A DNA stretch of 64,000 nucleotides from Microbacterium esteraromaticum (GCF_900163815.1 NZ_FUKO01000041.1:1-64000); one strand, 5' to 3'; shown: positions 16,463-29,391, numbered from the stretch's first letter. The notes: generated by a model from the letters alone, not told the origin. Made by a program: numbers and translations.

Positions 16463-16639
16463 TCAAGAGGCGCGAGGCGGGAGTCCGCGCGCAGCGCGCT
16501 CCTCGGCCTCGATGCGAGCGTGGGCCTTCCGCTCGGTGCGGTCGGAGTGCAGGATGCCGCGCAGCACTACGACAAAAACGATGCACACGCCGATGGTCGG
16601 CAGAATCGACCATGCCGCCGCGACCCAGAAGTTCTCCAC
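16463..16639 (-). CDS. small single-pass membrane protein, 58 aa
   Basis: A 58-residue protein starting with GTG at 16639. A hydrophobic helix at about 5-27 is followed by a basic and acidic tail rich in Arg, Glu and Ala. It is transcribed in the same direction as cls, 135 bases upstream of the cls start. I know no function. Codon use and the sharply defined membrane helix with a charged tail favour a real gene. Confidence 0.6.
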   Translation of the reverse strand: MENFWVAAAWSILPTIGVCIVFVVVLRGILHSDRTERKAHARIEAEERAARGLPPRAS

Positions 16640-16789
16640 ATTCTGATGATACGCCCCGAGGCTATGGGTGGGCGCGGAGCAGCATCCGCTCGCCCCATTC
16701 CGTCTGCACCATTGCGCGATAACGCCTCCACCGCACAATCCGTGGGATCTGCCCTCGTGCGTGACGGTGGCCCTCGCCACACTCGCCGT

Positions 16790-17908
16790 ATGAGCACAGT
16801 CATCAAAGCCACAGATCCGGCCGAGTTCCTCGGCCTTGTTCCCTCGCTCGCCGGTTTCACACCACGACAGAGTCTCGTCATGCTGCCGTTCCACGGCAAG
16901 CGCACGCACGGCGCGATGCGCATAGACCTGCCCGGTACCGAGATCGAGGCCGAGACCTTCGCGGATGTCGCGCTGCAGGCGCTGCTGCAGGTCAGTGGCG
17001 TGGATGCGGTCGCGTTCGTCGTCTACACCGACGAATGCGCTGTGTCGGTGCCAGACGGCACGCTGCTGCCGCACCTCGCGATGACGGAGGCACTGCTCGA
17101 CGTCTGCGTGCAGACCGGTCTGCGTCTCGTCGAGGCGCTGTGCGTGACACCGGACGGCTGGGGCGATTATCTGACGGATGAGGCGCGAATCGAGTCGCTG
17201 GAAGACATCCCCGGCCCGCCGTCGCTGCCAGGAATCGGCGATGTCAGCGGCGATCAGCTCGCCGGAGCCGCACTGCCGCCGAGCAACCTCGTCGAGCGGG
17301 AACAGGTCGGTCGGGCCCTGCAGGAACTCACGCACGTCTTGGAGCGGCACGAGCAGGGCCGTGCGCACATCGGCGCGGGAGACAATCCGATCGCGCTCGA
17401 CGTGGCGGCGGTGATTCTCGACGATCTGCCGAGCTTCGCCGAGGCGCTGCTGGAGATGCCGTCCGACGCCGCCCCGTATTCCTGTGCCGCGCTGCTCTGG
17501 TGTCTGAACCGCCCGGTGCTGCGCGACGCGATCCTGGTGCAGTGGGCCACTGACCTGGACTTCGGCTACCACGCGCTCGATGCGCAGCTGGAGTTCTCAG
17601 ACCGCGGCTCGGGTGTTCCGGATGCTGTCGGCGAGGTGTTCCTCGGCCGCGGGTCCCGACCCGACATCGACCGCCTGGGCTGCGCACTGGAGGTGGTGCG
17701 GTTCGCGATCGCCCGCGCGCCGCAGCCTGCGAAGGTCGGCGCACTCACCGCAGCAGGATGGCTGGCATGGGCATTGGGCCGCTCTTCGCACGCTGGCGAG
17801 TACGTCGATCAGGCGCTGGCGATCGATCCGCACCACAGCATGGCGTCGCTCATCTCGACCATGCTGTCGGCCGCGATGCTGCCGGAATGGTCGCTGCGCA
17901 GACCGTGA
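16790..17908 (+). CDS. DUF4192 family protein
   Basis: A 372-residue protein beginning with I-K-A-T-D-P-A-E-F-L-G-L-V-P, followed by G-F-x-P-R-Q-S-L-V-M-L-P-F, the opening signature of the actinobacterial DUF4192 family. The C-terminal half is helical and resembles repeat helices with A-L-A-I-D-P-H-H. No signal peptide or membrane segment is seen, so it is probably cytoplasmic. The function of the family is unknown. It is convergent with lysS, with only 11 bases between the stops. Confidence 0.85.
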   Translation: MSTVIKATDPAEFLGLVPSLAGFTPRQSLVMLPFHGKRTHGAMRIDLPGTEIEAETFADVALQALLQVSGVDAVAFVVYTDECAVSVPDGTLLPHLAMTEALLDVCVQTGLRLVEALCVTPDGWGDYLTDEARIESLEDIPGPPSLPGIGDVSGDQLAGAALPPSNLVEREQVGRALQELTHVLERHEQGRAHIGAGDNPIALDVAAVILDDLPSFAEALLEMPSDAAPYSCAALLWCLNRPVLRDAILVQWATDLDFGYHALDAQLEFSDRGSGVPDAVGEVFLGRGSRPDIDRLGCALEVVRFAIARAPQPAKVGALTAAGWLAWALGRSSHAGEYVDQALAIDPHHSMASLISTMLSAAMLPEWSLRRP

Positions 17909-17919
17909 GTTCTGGTGGG

Positions 17920-19428
<1,509 letters not shown>

Positions 19429-19520
19429 GGGTGGGGCTCCTTGAAGAAAGTCTCGTCCAGTCTACCGGCGAGCCCGCACCGTCCCGAAGCCGCCGACTCC
19501 CCCGCGTTAGCCTCTTAACC

Positions 19521-21335
19521 ATGCGAGTCCACCGAGGTGACCACCGTTCTGACAGTCAAAAGCGGATCCTCACCGTTCTCACGATGATGGTCGGGCTGCT
19601 GGCGGCTGTGCTGTTGCCGGCATCCGCAGCATCCGCCGACGTCGACGACTTCTCCTACTCGTCGTGGGACGCGCACTACGCCGTATCGCTCGATGCCGAG
19701 GGCCGAGCCGTAGCGCACGTCACCGAGACGCTGGTGGCCGAGTTTCCCGACGCCGATCAGAACAAGGGGATCGTGCGCGGGTATCCGGAGCGCTACGAGG
19801 GTGCGGGCATCAGCCTCGACATCGTCTCGGTGAAGGATGCCGACGGGCAGCCCATGCCGTATGAGACGGAATCCGACGACGGGATGCTCTACGTGCTCAC
19901 CGGCGACGACGACTACGTGCACGGCGCCACCACCTACGTGATCGAGTACACGATGCGGGACTTCATGGTCACCGGCTCGAAGTCGCACAACGACGAGTTC
20001 TACTGGGATCTGCTCCCCCTCGACAGCACGCAGCCGATCGACCGTGTCGACATCGAACTGTCGTTCTTTGGCGCGCTCGCGCATGCCTTCACCGGTGATA
20101 GCGCCTGCTATGAGGGCGGTTACGGCAGCAGCCGTCGCTGCGACCTCGATGGACCGCGCACCGACGGAGACGCCCAGGTGTTCCGGGTGACGTCAGGTGA
20201 ACGCGACGCCGGCGACGGCATCACCCTCGCCATCGGCTTCGACGCAGGCACCGTTACGCAACCCGCGGCCCGTCAGCCCGACCCGGTGGCCGACTTCGGT
20301 GCCGCTGGATTCGGCGCAGGCGCCCTCGCGCTCCTCACCGGTTCGTGGTTCGCCGTCGCACGCCTGGCACGCAAGCGCCGCATCGCGACCGGCATCATCG
20401 TGGCCCAGTTCGACGTGCCAGACGAGCTCGAGCCGCTGACCGCCGCCGCACTCATCCCGCGGTCTCCGAACCCCATCCCCGCCGAGCTGGTGCATCTGGC
20501 CGTGCAGAGCGCGGTGCGCCTCGAAGAAGAAGCAGACAGCAAACGTCCTTCCGTGCGGCTGCTCGATCGCGAGGCCGTCACAGCTCCCCTCGACCTCGCC
20601 ACTCTCGATGCGGTGTTCACCGGCGGGTCCCGGCTGCGCGTGATTCCGCGCACAAACGAGAAGTTCGCGAAGCGGATGACGAAGCTCGCGGCCAAGGGGA
20701 AGGCTGCGGCGAAGACGCACGGATGGGTGACGACCGAGCGCAGTCGCGCAGCGATGGCCCTGGCCGGGGTGGGCATCGCCCTGCTCCTCGGCGCGGTCGC
20801 GCTGCTGGTGTGGAACCTCACACTCGACCGAGACATGCTGCCGCTGTCGGTCGCTGCGGTCATCTTCACCTTCACCGCTGCCGTGATCACCTCGTTCGTG
20901 GCCTTCGGCAAGCACACCGTGCTCACTCGCGACGGCGCCGAGCGCTACGAGTACCTGATGGGCCTGAAGGAGTTCATCCGCGTCGCGGAGGCCGACCGGA
21001 TGCGGATGCTGCAGTCATACCAGGGCGCTGAGCGGCGCAGTGATGGCCAGGTCGATGTGGTGCACCTCTACGAGAAGCTGCTCCCCTACGCCATGCTGTT
21101 CGGCGAGGAGAAGACCTGGACGCAGGTGCTGCAGACCGCGTACGACACGGCGGACACGCACCCGATCTGGATCGCCCACGCAGCGAACATCAGCATCGGC
21201 GCGAATCTCTCGCGCTACTCGCAGTCAGTCCGCTCGGCGGCCAGCTATTCGGCGTCGTCGTCATCGTCGGGTGGTTCGATGGGCGGCGGCTTCTCGGGCG
21301 GCGGCGGGGGCGGCGGGTTCTCCGGCGGGCGCTGA
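19521..21335 (+). CDS. DUF2207 membrane protein
   Basis: A 604-residue protein with a signal sequence (hydrophobic segment at about 21-45), an extracellular beta-rich DUF2207 domain, and at least three membrane helices (about 265-285, 415-435 and 450-475). It ends in a glycine/serine-rich tail with repeated G-G-G and F-S-G. I chose the ATG at 19521, because the in-frame upstream stretch from 19431 lacks signal character. The family is widespread in Gram-positives with unknown role; the glycine tail is typical of it. It converges on the DUF2520 gene. Confidence 0.87.
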   Translation: MRVHRGDHRSDSQKRILTVLTMMVGLLAAVLLPASAASADVDDFSYSSWDAHYAVSLDAEGRAVAHVTETLVAEFPDADQNKGIVRGYPERYEGAGISLDIVSVKDADGQPMPYETESDDGMLYVLTGDDDYVHGATTYVIEYTMRDFMVTGSKSHNDEFYWDLLPLDSTQPIDRVDIELSFFGALAHAFTGDSACYEGGYGSSRRCDLDGPRTDGDAQVFRVTSGERDAGDGITLAIGFDAGTVTQPAARQPDPVADFGAAGFGAGALALLTGSWFAVARLARKRRIATGIIVAQFDVPDELEPLTAAALIPRSPNPIPAELVHLAVQSAVRLEEEADSKRPSVRLLDREAVTAPLDLATLDAVFTGGSRLRVIPRTNEKFAKRMTKLAAKGKAAAKTHGWVTTERSRAAMALAGVGIALLLGAVALLVWNLTLDRDMLPLSVAAVIFTFTAAVITSFVAFGKHTVLTRDGAERYEYLMGLKEFIRVAEADRMRMLQSYQGAERRSDGQVDVVHLYEKLLPYAMLFGEEKTWTQVLQTAYDTADTHPIWIAHAANISIGANLSRYSQSVRSAASYSASSSSSGGSMGGGFSGGGGGGGFSGGR

Positions 21336-21345
21336 CGCGTAGCGC

Positions 21346-22047
21346 TCAGAGCGCAGGCGATGGGCCGATCGAATCGGATTCATCGCGCAGCGCGCGCTCG
21401 ACAGCCGACTGCACGAGCGCAGACAGGTAGCCGCCGGGGTTCCCCACGCCGATGCCGCGCAGAAGTCCCGTCGCCTGCTGCACAATCGATCGTGAGAATT
21501 CGGATGCTGTGGCGATCGCCTCCGCGTACGCAGCGCGGTCTTGTTCGGCGATGACGACAGGTTCGCAGCCCATCTCCACGGCGAGCGCCTGCGCGATCGG
21601 CAGCACCGCGGCGGGAGCGGTGACGCCGGCGAACGAGGCCTGCAGCTGTCGCAGGTCGAGCGTGGTGCCGTTGAAGAGGATCGCCGGATGCACGGCCAGG
21701 GGAATCGCGCCATGCTCGGCAGCGGGACGCAGCACGTCGATGCCGTAGGCCGGATCGACGTGCAGCACGAGTTGCCCCATCTGCCATCCGCCGACGTCCG
21801 CGATGCCCTGCACGAGTGCCGGCAGCTCATCGTGCGGCACGGCGATCACGACGAGCTCGCTGCGCCGCACGACCTCGACGGCGTCGAGTACCGGCGCACC
21901 GGGCAGCACTGCAGCAGCCCGATCATCGTCTGAGCCGCTGGTGATGCCGGTGATGGCATGGCCGGCACCGGCGAGGGCGGCCCCGATGACGGGGCCGACC
22001 TTGCCGGCGCCGATGATGCCGACGCCGAGGCGTCCGGGTGCAGTCAT
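21346..22047 (-). CDS. Rossmann-fold DUF2520 protein
   Basis: A 233-residue protein with an N-terminal dinucleotide-binding G-I-I-G-A-G-K-V-G motif at about 9-17 and the D-P-A-Y-G and H-P-A-I-L-F segments of the DUF2520/Rossmann-like family, often annotated as oxidoreductases related to ketopantoate reductase. The ATG at 22047 is one base from the stop of the upstream PH-domain gene, so they are cotranscribed. It ends the long minus-strand run that starts at ftsH. Confidence 0.85.
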   Translation of the reverse strand: MTAPGRLGVGIIGAGKVGPVIGAALAGAGHAITGITSGSDDDRAAAVLPGAPVLDAVEVVRRSELVVIAVPHDELPALVQGIADVGGWQMGQLVLHVDPAYGIDVLRPAAEHGAIPLAVHPAILFNGTTLDLRQLQASFAGVTAPAAVLPIAQALAVEMGCEPVVIAEQDRAAYAEAIATASEFSRSIVQQATGLLRGIGVGNPGGYLSALVQSAVERALRDESDSIGPSPAL

Positions 22048-22048
22048 C

Positions 22049-23893
22049 TCAGTCGCCGCTGAACGGTGGCGGGGTCGCCGGGGATGCCGGCGGCGCATAC
22101 GGCGGTGGAGTCGGCTGCGCAGCGGCGGCCGGTGCGGATGCCGATGCAGGTGCGGCGTAGGCAGACGGCGCATCTGCGGCAGCGCCCACCGGCACCGAGG
22201 CGTTTTCTGCCCAGCGATGGCTGTGATCCGTAGACACGGCATTCGCGGTGGCTCGTGCCACGTCGTCGAGCAGTGCGATGGCGTCACTGCGGTCGAGCGA
22301 CGCGACCGCGCCGCTGACCGGGCCAGCTACCGAATGCGCCTGAGCCGATGCGATGCGCTGTGCGCGCGACAGCGGGCCCTGCGTCACCGAGATGCCCTGC
22401 AGTCGAGCCAGCGGGAAGATGGCGAGGCGACGCCACGCCCAGCCCTTGCGCAGCAGCAGGCCCGCCCGGGTGAGTGCCCATCCCTGCCGCTTCCAGGTGA
22501 AGGGATGCCGCCAGGCGGCGCGTGCGGGGATCGTGTGGAACGGCTCGCCTGTCTTGCGTCCCTCCACGCCCCGCTCCCAGATGTCGGCGAGGTCGGAGGC
22601 GGTGAGATCCGGCAGGATGAGTCCGAGCACGCGCTCGACATCGGCGCGCTTGCCGACCGGCAGCACGATGTTGAACTGCTGAGCGGTGCCGGACTGCTGC
22701 TGCGACGCAGATTTGCCCGACATCCGGTTGATCTTCACAGACCACCAGCCGAACGGCCGCCACAGCAGAGACTGCGTGACAGCCACGGCGAAGATGCGGC
22801 CCGGTGGCAGCGTCTCGGTGATCGTCGTGAGCAGACCGAACGTCAGGCGGATGCCATCAGGCGTCGGCGCGATCGCATACCGCAGCGATCGCGAGATCTG
22901 TGCCCAGGTGATGCCGACGATGGCGATCACCAGCGGGATACCCATGCCGAAAGTGATCGCCAGCATCGCGATGAGGACGTCCTCACCGGAATCGCCTTCG
23001 GAGGTCATCCCGATCCAGCTCATCACCATCGCGACCGCGTAGATGATCCCGAACACTCCCACCCAGACGAGCGAGTTGACCAGCTGCGAGCCGATCAGCC
23101 GTCCGGTGGGGATCTTCACGACGCTCTCGGGGGCGACATCGTCGAGGTCGACCCCCGCGATGAGCCCGGTCACGCCGGCGTTCATCGACCCGACGAGTTC
23201 GTCGCGCATCCCGGCCACGCCCGAATGCCCGGCCTGGGCGGGGGTGGAATGGGCGGGGGCGCCACCGGATGCGACCAGTCGCGCGTTCCGAGCTCCCGAC
23301 GCGAGCCGCAGGATGTCCTTGCGCACGGCCTCGGCCTTGGACGTGGCCAGGTACTCCAGGTCGACGTTCGAGTCGTTGCCTGCCCCGACGACCTCGATTT
23401 TGGCGAGCCCGATGAGGCGCGCGGGGAACGGACGCGTGAGGTTCACGCCCTGCACGCGATCGAGCGGAGCGCGGCGCTGCGAGCGGAACAGCAGGCCCTT
23501 GCGCACCTCGACGTGCGAGCCGGTGATGCGGAACTGGTGGAATCGCCAGATCACCCAAAAGATGACGACCAGCACGATGATCAGTCCCACCACGGCGAGC
23601 AGCGCGATGAGCAGCAGGTTGTTGGCCAGGACCCAGTCGACGGGATCTCCGCCGTAGGAGAGGTAGTCGGCTTCTTCCGGCGCGAACAGCTTCACGAACC
23701 AGCTGATGATCCGATCGCGCATGTTCGCGACCAGGATGCCGGCGACGATGAGAAGCACCAGCCCGCCCTTGAACAGGGGCGTGAGCGGATGCATCCGGTG
23801 CCATTCGCCATCAGCAAGGCTCGACGATCCGCCATCCGGCAGTGTTCCGGTGGGAACCCCAGGTTCGGGGGCAGGAGCGGAGGGGATGCTCAC
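22049..23893 (-). CDS. membrane protein with bacterial PH (bPH2) domains, YdbT-like
   Basis: A 614-residue protein. Four or more membrane helices occur in pairs, at about 45-60, 95-120 and 265-320. They separate copies of the bPH2 domain, recognised by R-F-H-Q-F-R-I-T-G-S-H-V followed by L-L-F-R-S-Q-R-R-A-P-L-D-R-V-Q-G-V. The start is GTG at 23893, overlapping the stop of the upstream PH gene (GTGA). The tail is Pro/Ala-rich. It pairs with the smaller upstream protein like YdbS-YdbT of Bacillus, which affect resistance to certain bacteriocins. The role here is unknown. Confidence 0.85.
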   Translation of the reverse strand: MSIPSAPAPEPGVPTGTLPDGGSSSLADGEWHRMHPLTPLFKGGLVLLIVAGILVANMRDRIISWFVKLFAPEEADYLSYGGDPVDWVLANNLLLIALLAVVGLIIVLVVIFWVIWRFHQFRITGSHVEVRKGLLFRSQRRAPLDRVQGVNLTRPFPARLIGLAKIEVVGAGNDSNVDLEYLATSKAEAVRKDILRLASGARNARLVASGGAPAHSTPAQAGHSGVAGMRDELVGSMNAGVTGLIAGVDLDDVAPESVVKIPTGRLIGSQLVNSLVWVGVFGIIYAVAMVMSWIGMTSEGDSGEDVLIAMLAITFGMGIPLVIAIVGITWAQISRSLRYAIAPTPDGIRLTFGLLTTITETLPPGRIFAVAVTQSLLWRPFGWWSVKINRMSGKSASQQQSGTAQQFNIVLPVGKRADVERVLGLILPDLTASDLADIWERGVEGRKTGEPFHTIPARAAWRHPFTWKRQGWALTRAGLLLRKGWAWRRLAIFPLARLQGISVTQGPLSRAQRIASAQAHSVAGPVSGAVASLDRSDAIALLDDVARATANAVSTDHSHRWAENASVPVGAAADAPSAYAAPASASAPAAAAQPTPPPYAPPASPATPPPFSGD

Positions 23894-24621
23894 AGGCCAG
23901 TCCGCCTGGTCTCGGCGACCTCGATCAGGGTGTCGCGCAGCGCTTCGGCGGCGGGCTGCGTGAGCCCGGGGATCTGCACGCCGGTGGTTGCCGCGGCGGT
24001 GACCATCTTCAGCTGCGAGACGCCGAACGCGCGATCGAGCGGGCCGTGCGTGATGTCGACGAGCTGCAGGCGCCCGTAGGGCACGGCGACCATGCGCTGC
24101 CACAGGATGCCGCGGCGGAACACGATGTCATCGGCGCGCAGCATGTACCCGGTGGCCTTCGCCTGGCGGGGCAGGATGATGAGCGTGATCAGCGTGAACA
24201 AGATCACAATGCCACCGGGGATCCAGACCCAGGCCTGCTCGAAGGCGAAGGCCATCACGAGCATCACCACGATGACGAGGGCGAGGAACAGCCCGTTCTG
24301 CAGGAACTGCGACGCTACCCAGCGGGGCGAGATCTGGTGCCACGTGCCGTCGAGCGCGAGCGCCGAGGCGCTGCGCGGAGTGCGCAGCGCAGAGTACGTG
24401 CCAGCGTCGAGCGCATCGGGCGTCACAGGAGCGGATGCAGACGGTGCGGCTTCCGGCGACGGAGCGGATGCCGAGTGAGCAGACGGAGCGGATGCCGGCA
24501 CTGGAGGAGCCGTCGGATAGGCGGGCGGAACCTCCGCCTGCCCCGGCTGCGGCGCCGAATAGGGCGGCGGGGTCAGCGGCGCGCTCGGCTCATGAGGAGG
24601 GGGCGTCTGGCTGTCGGTCAT
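23890..24621 (-). CDS. bacterial PH-domain membrane protein, YdbS-like
   Basis: A 243-residue protein with a long Pro/Ala-rich cytoplasmic head (1-105), two membrane helices (about 130-170) and a bPH2 domain containing Y-M-L-R-A-D-D-I-V-F-R-R-G-I-L-W and V-P-Y-G-R-L-Q-L-V-D. It precedes and overlaps the larger PH protein, and its own start lies inside the end of the DUF3180 gene. The pair probably forms one membrane complex. Confidence 0.87.
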   Translation of the reverse strand: MTDSQTPPPHEPSAPLTPPPYSAPQPGQAEVPPAYPTAPPVPASAPSAHSASAPSPEAAPSASAPVTPDALDAGTYSALRTPRSASALALDGTWHQISPRWVASQFLQNGLFLALVIVVMLVMAFAFEQAWVWIPGGIVILFTLITLIILPRQAKATGYMLRADDIVFRRGILWQRMVAVPYGRLQLVDITHGPLDRAFGVSQLKMVTAAATTGVQIPGLTQPAAEALRDTLIEVAETRRTGL

Positions 24622-25054
24622 CAGGGTCCTTCGGCAGGGTGCAGAACTGTTCCGCGACGAGCGCGACCCCGACCAGCACTAGAGCGCCGATGACGAGCGC
24701 GACCATCGCCACAATAGACCCTACCGGCGCGGGTATCGGCCGGGACACCAAGAACACGAGCAGCCCGATTCCGAAGCCGGCGAGAATCGCGCCGAGCAGG
24801 CTGGAGGCCTGGGCGAGCGTGGCTGCTCTCAGCGCGCGGAAGGGGTCGATCCGCGTGCCACCGCGCTTGCTGCGACGGACGGGCCAGGCCAGCCAGAGGA
24901 CCGCACCGGCGATGATGAGCAGCAGTACGGGGAGGAATCCAGATGGGACGAATGTCGCCCGGCCGCTGACGGTGAGCAGATGATCGAAGCCGAAGCCTGA
25001 GCCCGCCGCCAGCAGGGCGAGCACAGCGAGCACGCTGCTCGAGGTGCGCTTCAC
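24590..25054 (-). CDS. DUF3180 membrane protein
   Basis: A 154-residue protein with four membrane helices (about 6-25, 40-57, 80-105 and 112-135) and an R-x-I-D-P-F-R-A-L-R-A segment between helices 2 and 3 that marks the DUF3180 family. The start overlaps the folK stop and the end overlaps the next gene by 32 bases. It is regularly found after folK in Actinobacteria; function is unknown. Confidence 0.87.
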   Translation of the reverse strand: MKRTSSSVLAVLALLAAGSGFGFDHLLTVSGRATFVPSGFLPVLLLIIAGAVLWLAWPVRRSKRGGTRIDPFRALRAATLAQASSLLGAILAGFGIGLLVFLVSRPIPAPVGSIVAMVALVIGALVLVGVALVAEQFCTLPKDPDDRQPDAPSS

Positions 25055-25599
25055 CCGGTGCCTCCCCCAGCGTCCTTGAGTCGGCGCACCAGTTCATCGA
25101 CGCGTCCATGACCGTGCAGCACAGCATCCGCATCGATGCTCAACCACGGCTCCAGCACGAACAGTCGCTCCGCCGCGCGCGGGTGCGGCACCAGGAGGTG
25201 CTCGTCGTCGCTCTCGAAATCGCCGTAGGCGATGAGGTCGAGGTCGAGGGTGCGGTCGCCCCAGCGCTCGTGTCGCACCCGACCCTGCTCTTCTTCGACA
25301 GCGTGCAGCATGCCCAGCAGCACCTGCGGTGCCAACCGCGTGGTAACCAGCGCAACGGCGTTCAGGTACCTCGGCGCATCCGGGTCGGGTCCGTCCGGCT
25401 TCACCGCGATGCTCTCGATCGGGTCGCTCATCACCAGGTCATCGACAAGCGGGAGTCGACGCAGTCGAGCCGCAGCGGCCTGCAGGATCTCGCCGCGGTC
25501 GCCCTCGTTCGAGCCCAGCGCGATCACGGCGACCTGCGGCTCGCGGCCGGGGCGCGGATCGGGGGGCTGTGGCAGGTGCGTCAGACGCCGATCCATCAT
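25051..25599 (-). CDS. folK: 2-amino-4-hydroxy-6-hydroxymethyldihydropteridine diphosphokinase
   Basis: A 182-residue HPPK enzyme with A-L-G-S-N-E-G-D-R, the catalytic W-G-D-R-T-L-D-L-D-L-I loop carrying two metal-binding Asp residues, and V-P-H-P-R. It transfers pyrophosphate from ATP to the pterin alcohol, the step between FolB and FolP. It starts at an ATG overlapping the folB stop; a second ATG follows directly. It has an N-terminal extension of about 20 Pro/Arg-rich residues. Confidence 0.96.
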   Translation of the reverse strand: MMDRRLTHLPQPPDPRPGREPQVAVIALGSNEGDRGEILQAAAARLRRLPLVDDLVMSDPIESIAVKPDGPDPDAPRYLNAVALVTTRLAPQVLLGMLHAVEEEQGRVRHERWGDRTLDLDLIAYGDFESDDEHLLVPHPRAAERLFVLEPWLSIDADAVLHGHGRVDELVRRLKDAGGGTG

Positions 25600-25964
25600 G
25601 CTCCCCCTCGCTGCAATGTCACCGCGACGTCAGAGAACGTCTGAGCGATCGGCGCCTGCGGCTTGTGCACCGTGACCGTCACGAACTGCACGCGCTCGTC
25701 TGCGAGCACGACGTCGGCGATGCGCTGCGCGAGCGTCTCGATGAGGTCGACGGGGTCGCTGGCCACCACCGCCGCGACCCGGTCGGCGAGCTCGCCGTAA
25801 TGCACTGTGTCGGCGACGTCGTCGGATGCGGCAGCATCCGCAAGCGAGAGACGCAGCTGCAGATCGATGATGAAGTTCTGGCCGTCGCGGCGTTCGTGGT
25901 CGAACACACCGTGGTGACCGAACACCGTCAGGCCGGTGAGGGAGATCTCGTCGAGGTGCTCCAT
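25596..25964 (-). CDS. folB: dihydroneopterin aldolase
   Basis: A 122-residue enzyme with G-x-H-G-V-F-x-H-E-R-R near the start and V-x-K-P-x-A-P-I near the end, the signature of dihydroneopterin aldolase. It cleaves dihydroneopterin to the hydroxymethyl pterin used by FolK. I place the start at ATG 25964, one base after the folP stop, with GGAG 7 bases upstream; an ATG at 25976 lies inside folP. Confidence 0.95.
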   Translation of the reverse strand: MEHLDEISLTGLTVFGHHGVFDHERRDGQNFIIDLQLRLSLADAAASDDVADTVHYGELADRVAAVVASDPVDLIETLAQRIADVVLADERVQFVTVTVHKPQAPIAQTFSDVAVTLQRGGA

Positions 25965-25965
25965 G

Positions 25966-26763
25966 TCAGACTCCATCCCACGCGCCGACGATCGCCAGCG
26001 CATCTCGTGTGGCGGCGACGTCGTGCACGCGCACGGCCCACACACCGGCCCGTGCGGCGAGCGCACTGGTGACCGCCGTGGACAGGTCCCGCCGCTGTTC
26101 ACTGACGCTGCCGCCGCCCAGCGTCTCGGTCAGGAACCGCTTGCGTGAGGTGCCGATCATCACCCGGCAGCCGAGCGCGGTGAGCTCGTCGAGCCCACGC
26201 AGCACCTGCCAGTTCTGCTCCCCCGACTTGGCGAAGCCGATGCCGGGGTCGACGATGATGCGGTCGGGCGCGATCCCGGCGGATGCTGCCGCGGTCATGC
26301 GCTCCCGCAGTTCGGCAGCCACCTCGCGCGCCACTCGTTCGTACTGAGCTCGCGCGTACATGTCGGTCGATGGGCCACGCCAATGTCCGAGCACGATGTC
26401 GGCGCCGGAGTCAGCGACGGCTGCCAGCATCCGCTCGTCGGCGAGCCCGCCCGAGACGTCGTTGACGACGCGGGCGCCCGCGCGCACGGCCGCGACCGCG
26501 GTGTCGGCGTTGAGTGTGTCGATGGAGGTCGGTATGCCCGCGTCGGTGAGCGCTTCGATCACCGGCAGCGCACGCTGCTGCTCCATGGGCAAGGAGACCC
26601 GCATGGCCCCAGGTCTGGTCGATTCGCCGCCGACGTCAATGATCCCGGCGCCCTGCGCGTGCAGCACCCGAGCGTGCTCGACAGCGTCGACCGGGTCGGC
26701 GTAGCGGCCGCCATCGCTGAAGGAGTCCGGGGTGACGTTGAGGATCCCCCAGATGCCGGTCAT
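25966..26763 (-). CDS. folP: dihydropteroate synthase
   Basis: A 265-residue TIM-barrel enzyme: I-L-N-V-T-P-D-S-F-S-D-G-G at 7-19, D-V-G-G-E-S-T-R-P-G in the middle, D-P-G-I-G-F and a C-terminal R-V-H-D-V motif, all in the usual order. It joins para-aminobenzoate to the pterin pyrophosphate and is the sulfonamide target. Its start overlaps the folE stop by four bases. Confidence 0.97.
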   Translation of the reverse strand: MTGIWGILNVTPDSFSDGGRYADPVDAVEHARVLHAQGAGIIDVGGESTRPGAMRVSLPMEQQRALPVIEALTDAGIPTSIDTLNADTAVAAVRAGARVVNDVSGGLADERMLAAVADSGADIVLGHWRGPSTDMYARAQYERVAREVAAELRERMTAAASAGIAPDRIIVDPGIGFAKSGEQNWQVLRGLDELTALGCRVMIGTSRKRFLTETLGGGSVSEQRRDLSTAVTSALAARAGVWAVRVHDVAATRDALAIVGAWDGV

Positions 26764-27389
26764 TCGGGCGTCTCCGCGGTGCGCGTATGGGCCGTCGAGC
26801 CGGTGCCCGCAGCGCCGATCAGCGTGATCAGCTCGCCACGGGCGGTCGGGTCGGTGAACTCGCCGCGGGCGGCGATCGTGAGGGTGGATGCTGCGCTCTG
26901 GCGTTCGCCGCGCATCGTCACGCAGCCGTGGGATGCATCCAGGATCACCAGAACCCCTCGCGTGTCGAGATTGTCGGCGATCGTATCGGCGATCTGCTCG
27001 CCGAGGCGCTCCTGCACCTGCGGTCGGGCGGCGAGAGTCTCGACGACCTTGACGAGCGCTCCGAGCCCGACGACCTGCTCACCGGGGAGGTAGGCGAGAT
27101 GTGCGTGTCCGGCAAAAGGAAGCAGATGGTGCTCGCAGACCGACCGGAACCGGATGTCGCGCAGCAGCACCGCGCCCGAGGGCAGCGTGTCTGGAGCCGG
27201 ACCGCGCGAGACGCTGATGGTGCGGGCGAGATGCTCGGCGGGATCTTCGCTGACACCGGCGAAGAACTCCGCGTACAGTGCCGCCATGCGCGCCGGGGTC
27301 TGCGTGAGGCCGGGTCGTTCGGGGTCTTCGCCGATGGCTTCGAGCAGCTCGCGGGTGAGCTGCTCGACGCGCGGCCTGTCGACGGTCAC
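26760..27389 (-). CDS. folE: GTP cyclohydrolase I
   Basis: A 209-residue enzyme carrying the zinc and catalytic motifs S-V-C-E-H-H-L-L-P-F-x-G and H-G-C-V-T-M-R-G. It opens GTP to dihydroneopterin triphosphate, the first step of folate synthesis. The start is GTG at 27389, one base after the ftsH stop, so ftsH and the folate genes share a transcript. Confidence 0.96.
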   Translation of the reverse strand: MTVDRPRVEQLTRELLEAIGEDPERPGLTQTPARMAALYAEFFAGVSEDPAEHLARTISVSRGPAPDTLPSGAVLLRDIRFRSVCEHHLLPFAGHAHLAYLPGEQVVGLGALVKVVETLAARPQVQERLGEQIADTIADNLDTRGVLVILDASHGCVTMRGERQSAASTLTIAARGEFTDPTARGELITLIGAAGTGSTAHTRTAETPE

Positions 27390-27390
27390 G

Positions 27391-29391
<2,001 letters not shown>

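Noticed and set aside
15542..16789. Long N-terminal extension of the DUF4192 protein
   Set aside because: This part is antisense to cls and the small membrane gene; the DUF4192 family start is at 16790.
21803..24079. Long plus-strand open frame opposite the PH-domain genes
   Set aside because: Antisense shadow caused by high G+C; the minus-strand proteins have clear membrane and bPH2 features.
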